Positions 59,472 to 64,000 of a stretch of DNA of 64,000 nt are shown in pieces. Every line of letters begins with the position of its first letter. The stretch's first letter is position 1. A program made the position numbers and the translations under genes. Origin of the DNA: Lachnospiraceae bacterium XBB2008 (GTDB lineage: Bacteria; Bacillota; Clostridia; Lachnospirales; Lachnospiraceae); assembly GCA_900102235.1 (NCBI GenBank), contig FMVL01000006.1, positions 1 to 64,000 of the forward strand, read 5' to 3'. The notes below the pieces were generated by a model, which ran no database searches, was not told the DNA's origin, and saw nothing but the letters and a program-made list of their open reading frames with translations.

Positions 59472-60374
59472 ATGTATTATACAAACGTGCTCGATCTGAT
59501 AGGAAACACACCCCTTATGAGTCTGGAACAGACTACGGGAATGAAGATATTTGCAAAGGCTGAATTCTTGAATCCGGGCGGAAGCATCAAGGACCGTATA
59601 GCTCTTAATATGATAGAAGAAGCCGAGAAGGACGGGAGACTTAAACCCGGAATGACTATCATAGAGCCGACTTCCGGCAATACCGGCATCGGACTTGCTC
59701 TGTGCGGTGTTCGCAAAGGTTATCGCGTGATCATAGTGATGCCCGAGAACATGAGCGAAGAAAGAAAGAAGATAATCAAAGCGCTCGGCGCCGAACTCGT
59801 GCTTACGGATCCGAAACTCAGTATAGGCGGATCGGTGGATAAGGCAATGGAGATCGCGGCGACTTCAGACGAGTATTATGTGCCTCAGCAGTTCCAGAAC
59901 CCGGCCAATCCCGATATGCATTACCGTACCACGGCCGTGGAACTCACCGAACAGCTCGGAGAGAAGATCGACATCTATGTATCGGGGATCGGAAGCGGCG
60001 GAACTCTGCAGGGCGTGGCAAAGTATCTGCTTGAGAAAAATCCCGACTGCAGGATAGTAGCCGTGGAACCCAGGAATGTTTCCGCATTGCTCGGAGACGA
60101 ACCCGGACTTCATCAGATACAGGGAATAGGAGACGGGTTCATCCCTGACATCCTTGATACAAGTATCATCACGGATATCGTTACGGTGACGGATGATGAT
60201 GCGATAAATACCGCAAGAGAACTGGCTAAAGTACAGGGACTTCTTGTCGGGACATCCGCAGGTGCCAATGTATGGGCAGCCATGAAGATGGCAAGGAAAT
60301 ACGGAAGTGATAAGGTCATCGCTACAGTTCTTCCGGACCGCGCCGAGAGGTATTTCAGCACGGCTCTGATCTGA
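59472..60374 (+). CDS. cysK: Cysteine synthase (O-acetylserine sulfhydrylase), first copy
   Basis: The 300-residue PLP enzyme makes L-cysteine from O-acetylserine and sulfide. The PLP lysine is Lys40 in NPGGSIKDR; the substrate loop [10 protein letters not shown] and the phosphate-binding GSGGTLQG are present, as is the C-terminal TSAGANVWAA. GGAGG precedes the ATG. It is a single-gene unit with its own promoter, convergent with the Rrf2 regulator. A second, distinct copy lies at 62645. Confidence 0.94.
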   Translation: MYYTNVLDLIGNTPLMSLEQTTGMKIFAKAEFLNPGGSIKDRIALNMIEEAEKDGRLKPGMTIIEPTSGNTGIGLALCGVRKGYRVIIVMPENMSEERKKIIKALGAELVLTDPKLSIGGSVDKAMEIAATSDEYYVPQQFQNPANPDMHYRTTAVELTEQLGEKIDIYVSGIGSGGTLQGVAKYLLEKNPDCRIVAVEPRNVSALLGDEPGLHQIQGIGDGFIPDILDTSIITDIVTVTDDDAINTARELAKVQGLLVGTSAGANVWAAMKMARKYGSDKVIATVLPDRAERYFSTALI

Positions 60375-60406
60375 GCTTACCCCTCAGCTTAACCGCTTGC
60401 CTCTCA

Positions 60407-60838
60407 TCAGATGTACCAGTTCAGTTCACCTTCAGGTGAAGTGTTCAGCAGATCGACGAGTTTTCTGGAATAAAAGAATTCGTGTATCATCTTGTCATAT
60501 TCGACCCACATGGATACCGTCTTACATATATCCCTGCGGTCGCAGTAGTAGTCCTTATCGGCGAGGCATGCCACGGGTGACAGAGAACCCTCCATCAGCT
60601 CAAGTATTTCACCGACCGTATATTCATCGGGGGTTCGCGTGAGTTTATATCCTCCGCCCTTGCCGCTTGCTCCGCTTAGCAGCCCGCCTGAGACCATATC
60701 CTTTACAATGATTTCCAGATATTTCTTTGATATATTTTGTCTTGCTGCAATATCTTTGAGCGGGATATAGTTTCCGTTATCATTCTCTGCTATATCGAGC
60801 ATCACTCGCAACGCGTAACGTCCTCTTGTTGAAATCAT
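60407..60838 (-). CDS. Rrf2 family transcriptional regulator with a Cys cluster
   Basis: The 143-residue protein has the Rrf2 winged helix (STRGRYALRVMLDIA; IPLKDIAARQNISKKYLEIIVKDMVSGGLL; GKGGGYKL) and a C-x7-C-x5-C cluster (CLADKDYYCDRRDIC) that could hold an iron-sulfur centre as in IscR, or sense cysteine metabolism as CymR does. I start at 60838, where AAAGGA is well placed; the frame extends to 60916. It lies between cysK and the divergent metY leader, so control of cysteine synthesis is the obvious role. Confidence 0.9.
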   Translation of the reverse strand: MISTRGRYALRVMLDIAENDNGNYIPLKDIAARQNISKKYLEIIVKDMVSGGLLSGASGKGGGYKLTRTPDEYTVGEILELMEGSLSPVACLADKDYYCDRRDICKTVSMWVEYDKMIHEFFYSRKLVDLLNTSPEGELNWYI

Positions 60839-60983
60839 ATCGGTATCCTTTCTTATTCTGTAAAAGCAGATGTCACCATCATCTTTTGCCCATCGTACCG
60901 CAAGGTAAATAGGCAAATCAAGTATTATTTCTCAAAAGATTTATCTGAGCGCGTATTTTTACAAATATTTCACAAAAAACCTA

Positions 60984-61012
60984 TTGACATAGTAGGCGAT
61001 TAGGATTATAGT
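60984..61012 (+). promoter_or_regulatory. Strong promoter of the leader-metY-cysK-larE operon
   Basis: TTGACA (60984-60989), exactly 17 bases, TATAGT (61007-61012), preceded by an A/T-rich stretch. CCTATTGACATAGTAGG (60980-60996) overlaps the -35 and is a candidate site for the divergent Rrf2 regulator. Confidence 0.85.
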
Positions 61013-61067
61013 AGCGTCAGATGATCGAAAAGAGAGCACGGTCAAATAGTTACGAAAGGAGAAAGAC

Positions 61068-61205
61068 ATGATGAATAACTTCAGGATCGAACAGATCAAT
61101 ATGAAATCCGGCATGTGTTGGTGTTGTCGAATGCTTTTCTCCCGGGCTTATAATATGGCCGGGGCGTACACAAACCTGTGGATATGCCCCGATGAACGAT
61201 GTTAG
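61068..61205 (+). CDS. Cys-rich leader peptide of a putative cysteine attenuator
   Basis: This 45-codon open frame has an excellent ribosome site (AAAGGAG) six bases before its ATG. Residues 16-20 read Met-Cys-Trp-Cys-Cys, with further Cys at 40 and 45 (the last codon). A ribosome short of charged tRNA-Cys would stall at 61116-61127. Just downstream, 61139-61148 (CTCCCGGGCT) is perfectly complementary to 61222-61231, the 5' arm of the terminator before metY. The gene is too short and its product too odd to be an enzyme; a control role fits best. A second internal hairpin (GGGGC at 61161, GCCCC at 61185) could assist. Confidence 0.8.
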   Translation: MMNNFRIEQINMKSGMCWCCRMLFSRAYNMAGAYTNLWICPDERC

Positions 61206-61221
61206 TTCAAAGTTGACCATC

Positions 61222-61256
61222 AGCCCGGGAGCCGAAATAGAGCCTCCGGGCTTTTT
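61222..61256 (+). terminator. Attenuator terminator ahead of metY
   Basis: AGCCCGG (61222-61228) pairs with CCGGGCT (61246-61252), extended by GAG/CTC with one bulge, and TTTTT follows. It lies between the leader stop codon (61205) and metY. Its 5' arm can instead pair over 10 bp with 61139-61148 inside the leader ORF, which would prevent termination. Confidence 0.85.
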
Positions 61257-61326
61257 CATAGAATAAAACAGGTAAGATAAGCGAAAACAGATTCCAAAAC
61301 AATTCAAATAAAAAGGAGAAATGAAA

Positions 61327-62607
61327 ATGAGCGATTACAGATTTGAAACACTTCAGTTACATGTAGGGCAGGAAAACCCCGATCCAGCATCGGATGCAAG
61401 AGCAGTACCGATCTACCAGACCACGTCATATGTATTCCATAACAGTAAGCATGCGGCGGATCGCTTCGGCCTGGCAGATGCAGGTAATATCTACGGCAGA
61501 CTGACCAACTCCACCCAGGGCGTTCTGGAGGAGAGGCTGGCAGCACTCGAGGGCGGAAGCGCAGCACTCGCACTCGCATCCGGTGCCGCAGCCATCACAT
61601 ATACCATAGAAGCACTTGCAGCTAACGGCGGTCATGTTGTAGCACAGAAGACCATCTACGGCGGCAGCTACAATCTGCTCGCACATACACTTCCTCAGTA
61701 CGGCATCAATACCACATTTGTGGATGCACATAATCTGGCTGAAGTTGAAGCAGCAATTCAGGATGATACGAGAGCAATCTACTTAGAGACTCTCGGAAAT
61801 CCCAACAGTGATATCCCGGATATCGATGCTGTAGCCGAGATCGCTCATAAGCACGGACTTCCGCTTGTTATCGACAATACTTTCGGAACTCCTTTCCTGA
61901 TCAGACCTTTTGAACACGGTGCAGATATCGTTGTTCATTCCGCTACCAAGTTCATCGGCGGTCACGGAACCACCCTCGGCGGAATCATCGTTGAGTCCGG
62001 TAAGTTCGACTGGAAGGCAAGCGGCAAGTATCCGAACATCGCCGATCCCAACCCCAGCTATCACGGTGTATCTTTCTATGATGCAGTAGGCCCCGCAGCA
62101 TTTGTTACATATATCAGAGCTATCCTGCTTCGTGATACCGGCGCCACCATATCACCGTTTAACGCCTTTCTTCTCCTTCAGGGAGTTGAGACACTGTCAC
62201 TCAGGCTTGAGCGGCATGCAGAGAATACCAAGAAGGTCGTAGAGTTCTTAAGCAATCATCCCAAGGTTGCCAAGGTTAACCATCCTTCACTGCCCGAGCA
62301 TCCCGATCATGAACTCTATAACAGATACTTCCCCAACGGCGGTGCATCGATCTTCACCTTCGATATCAAGGGCGGACAGGATGAAGCGTGGAGATTCATC
62401 GATAACCTGGAGATCTTCTCTCTGCTCGCTAACGTAGCCGATGTTAAGAGCCTGGTCATCCACCCCGCATCAACGACACATTCACAGCTGTCCGATGAGG
62501 AACTTGCGGATCAGGGTATCAACAGGAGTACCATTCGTCTGTCCATCGGTACAGAGCATATAGATGATATAATCGCCGATCTGGAAAAAGGTTTCGCTGC
62601 TGTTTAA
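61327..62607 (+). CDS. metY: O-acetylhomoserine aminocarboxypropyltransferase (homocysteine/cysteine synthase)
   Basis: The 426-residue PLP enzyme belongs to the Cys/Met metabolism family. It adds sulfide to O-acetylhomoserine, giving homocysteine; some members also use O-acetylserine. Visible features are [22 protein letters not shown], the PLP-phosphate loop ASGAAAITY and the PLP lysine Lys208 in [13 protein letters not shown] start at 61327, six bases into the open frame, because AAGGAG is eight bases upstream of it. It is the first structural gene after the attenuator and is followed by cysK after 37 bases. Confidence 0.94.
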   Translation: MSDYRFETLQLHVGQENPDPASDARAVPIYQTTSYVFHNSKHAADRFGLADAGNIYGRLTNSTQGVLEERLAALEGGSAALALASGAAAITYTIEALAANGGHVVAQKTIYGGSYNLLAHTLPQYGINTTFVDAHNLAEVEAAIQDDTRAIYLETLGNPNSDIPDIDAVAEIAHKHGLPLVIDNTFGTPFLIRPFEHGADIVVHSATKFIGGHGTTLGGIIVESGKFDWKASGKYPNIADPNPSYHGVSFYDAVGPAAFVTYIRAILLRDTGATISPFNAFLLLQGVETLSLRLERHAENTKKVVEFLSNHPKVAKVNHPSLPEHPDHELYNRYFPNGGASIFTFDIKGGQDEAWRFIDNLEIFSLLANVADVKSLVIHPASTTHSQLSDEELADQGINRSTIRLSIGTEHIDDIIADLEKGFAAV

Positions 62608-62644
62608 GATAAGTTGTATACTGTTTTTTATGGAGGAAAGAATT

Positions 62645-63577
62645 ATGGCTAACATTTATAAAGGAACTTTAGGACTCGTTGGAAATACCCCTCTTGTTGA
62701 AGTAACCAATATTGAGAAGGATCTTGATCTGAAAGCGACCGTACTGGTGAAACTCGAGTACTTCAATCCGGCAGGCAGCGTGAAAGACCGTATCGCCAAG
62801 GCTATGATCGAGGATGCTGAGGAAAAAGGCTTACTCAAGGAGAATTCTGTCATCATAGAACCCACATCCGGTAATACCGGTATAGGACTGGCAGCGATAG
62901 CCGCAGCCAAAGGCTACAGGATCATCCTAACCATGCCCGAGACCATGAGCGTGGAGAGAAGGAGCATACTTAAGGCATACGGTGCAGAGATCGTGTTGAC
63001 CGAAGGTGCCAAGGGCATGAAGGGCGCTATCGCCAAAGCTGAGGAACTGGCTAAGGAGATACCGGACTCATTCATTCCCGGACAGTTCGTCAATCCGGCT
63101 AACCCTGCTATCCACAAAGCCACCACAGGTCCCGAGATCTGGAAGGATACCGACGGTGCGGTAGATATATTCATCGCAGGAGTAGGTACCGGCGGAACGG
63201 TTACCGGTACGGGCGAATATCTTAAGAGCCGGAAGGCGGATGTGAAGATCGTGGCATTGGAGCCCGAGGATTCTCCGGTACTTTCGGAGGGAAGAGCGGG
63301 TGCTCACAAGATCCAGGGTATCGGTGCGGGATTTGTCCCCGATGTGCTGAATACCGCGGTATATGATGAGATATTCAAGGCATCCAATGAAGATGCATTT
63401 GCCACCGCCAAACTCCTGGCAAAAAAGGAAGGAATATCCGTAGGAATATCTTCAGGAGCAGCACTGTTTGCAGCGATCCAGTATGCAAAGAAACCCGAGA
63501 ATGCCGGAAAGACAATTGTTGCGCTTCTTCCCGACAGCGGTGACAGATATTATTCAACAGCTCTGTTCACGGAGTGA
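62645..63577 (+). CDS. cysK: Cysteine synthase (O-acetylserine sulfhydrylase), second copy
   Basis: The 310-residue PLP enzyme has the PLP lysine Lys47 in NPAGSVKDR, substrate loop [20 protein letters not shown] phosphate loop and SSGAALFAA near the end. It differs clearly from the product of the copy at 59472 (spacing and many residues), so the two are paralogues rather than a recent duplication. The ATG at 62645 has GGAGG eight bases upstream; the open frame starts at 62630. It lies in the attenuator-controlled operon between metY and larE. Confidence 0.94.
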   Translation: MANIYKGTLGLVGNTPLVEVTNIEKDLDLKATVLVKLEYFNPAGSVKDRIAKAMIEDAEEKGLLKENSVIIEPTSGNTGIGLAAIAAAKGYRIILTMPETMSVERRSILKAYGAEIVLTEGAKGMKGAIAKAEELAKEIPDSFIPGQFVNPANPAIHKATTGPEIWKDTDGAVDIFIAGVGTGGTVTGTGEYLKSRKADVKIVALEPEDSPVLSEGRAGAHKIQGIGAGFVPDVLNTAVYDEIFKASNEDAFATAKLLAKKEGISVGISSGAALFAAIQYAKKPENAGKTIVALLPDSGDRYYSTALFTE

Positions 63578-63612
63578 TGAGCTGTCTGTGATATCAGGTA
63601 AAGCTGTCAGAT

Positions 63613-64000
63613 ATGATTTCAAAAGAAACAGAGATCAAACTAAATAAACTGAAAACCCGTATAGCCGACCTGCATTCTCTTGCGGTCGGCTATTCCGGAG
63701 GAGTGGATTCGACTTTTCTCCTTACGGTAGCGCATATGGTCCTGGGCGATAAGGTGATCGCCGTAACGGCATCGGACGACGCTTTTCCGGAGAGAGAATA
63801 CACGGAAGCCCGGACATTCTGCGAAGAACACGGGATCAGGCAGATCATAGTAAGGACGAACCCGCTTGAGATAGAAGAGTATCGTCATAATGCTCCGGAC
63901 CGGTGCTATCATTGCAAGAAAGCGTTTTTCTCGGAGATAAAACGGATTGCCGGCGAGAACGGGATCGAAAATGTTGCGGAAGGATCCAATATCGATGATA
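63613..64000 (+). CDS. larE: LarE-type ATP-dependent sulfurtransferase (partial, cut by window end)
   Basis: The visible 129 residues start with a PP-loop ATPase: YSGGVDSTFLL (SGGVDS at 28-33), then SDDAFPEREYTEARTFC, and PDRCYHCKKAFF with Cys98 and Cys101. This matches LarE, which activates the pyridinium precursor of the nickel-pincer cofactor of lactate racemase with ATP and adds sulfur. The CxxC is a feature of LarE forms that carry a [4Fe-4S] cluster, whereas the single-cysteine form sacrifices its own sulfur. It lies 35 bases after cysK, likely in the same operon. The 3' half is outside the window. Confidence 0.85.
   Translation, partial: MISKETEIKLNKLKTRIADLHSLAVGYSGGVDSTFLLTVAHMVLGDKVIAVTASDDAFPEREYTEARTFCEEHGIRQIIVRTNPLEIEEYRHNAPDRCYHCKKAFFSEIKRIAGENGIENVAEGSNIDD

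Noticed and set aside
61050-61307. Minus-strand open frame over the metY leader
   Set aside because: It has no ribosome site or family match, and the plus strand shows a promoter, leader ORF and terminator in register.
61013-61326. Cysteine T-box riboswitch upstream of metY
   Set aside because: I found no T-box core sequence (AGGGTGGNACCGCG type) or tRNA-specifier hairpin; the Cys-rich ORF with alternative pairings explains the leader better.

Overview
The window looks like chromosome of an anaerobic, moderate-GC Clostridia, most likely a Lachnospiraceae member of the Butyrivibrio/Roseburia type. The reasons are the YesM/YesN two-component pair beside a sugar ABC importer, several plant-glycan glycoside hydrolases (GH31, GH2, GH3), FeoA-FeoA-FeoB with a small Cys-rich membrane protein, a DUF5058 membrane protein, AGGAGG-type ribosome sites and consensus sigma-A promoters. 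No rRNA, tRNA, phage, transposase or CRISPR array was seen.

Layout. 0-7.7 kb is an accessory-looking stretch: a zinc-ribbon protein, a BspA-type leucine-rich-repeat protein, a Fic AMP-transferase with its own operator array, an acetyltransferase, a flavin reductase, a DUF4143 ATPase behind 33-bp tandem repeats, and two adjacent intramembrane proteases (CPBP and PrsW types). 7.7-19.5 kb is a sugar-utilisation block: solute-binding protein, two permeases and a GH31 glycosidase, divergent from a YesM/YesN system, followed by alcohol dehydrogenase, aldo/keto reductase and a FucU/RbsD mutarotase, divergent from an AraC regulator. 19.5-23 kb holds an EAL protein, a Ser/His-rich zinc-ribbon membrane protein and a flavin reductase. 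23-29.3 kb holds a compact three-gene cassette (AAA+ ATPase of the kind found in extracellular contractile injection systems, a 205-residue possible chaperone and a 1150-residue unknown protein) with no injection-machine structural genes in view.

29.3-33.5 kb is decaying DNA: a broken HD-domain signalling gene, then (after an isomerase-like protein and a ZIP transporter) a wrecked iron-uptake locus in which feoB, a FeoC-like gene and a DtxR-family regulator are all damaged. An intact feoA-feoA-feoB locus lies at 52.5-55.8 kb. Both loci carry the same operator, RGTTAG-N6-CTAACY. 33.6-44.7 kb contains a sensor diguanylate cyclase, a DUF2975/XRE/DUF4173 operon and a GH2-GH3-isomerase-FMN dehydrogenase operon. 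44.7-52.5 kb contains an ECF sigma/anti-sigma/VWA-lipoprotein operon with a recognisable autoregulatory ECF promoter, a DHH phosphoesterase and a DUF5058-membrane protein-M20 peptidase operon. 55.8-59.4 kb is a GntR-ABC transporter operon with a clear palindromic operator.

The last 4.5 kb is a cysteine-supply region: cysK, an Rrf2-family regulator, then metY, a second cysK and larE (cut by the window end). Ahead of metY sits what reads as a cysteine-sensing transcription attenuator: a strong promoter, a 45-codon leader ORF with the run Cys-Trp-Cys-Cys, an intrinsic terminator, and a segment in the leader that is perfectly complementary over 10 nt to the 5' arm of that terminator. This attenuator, the AAA+ cassette and the shared operator of the intact and decayed feo loci are the most interesting items.
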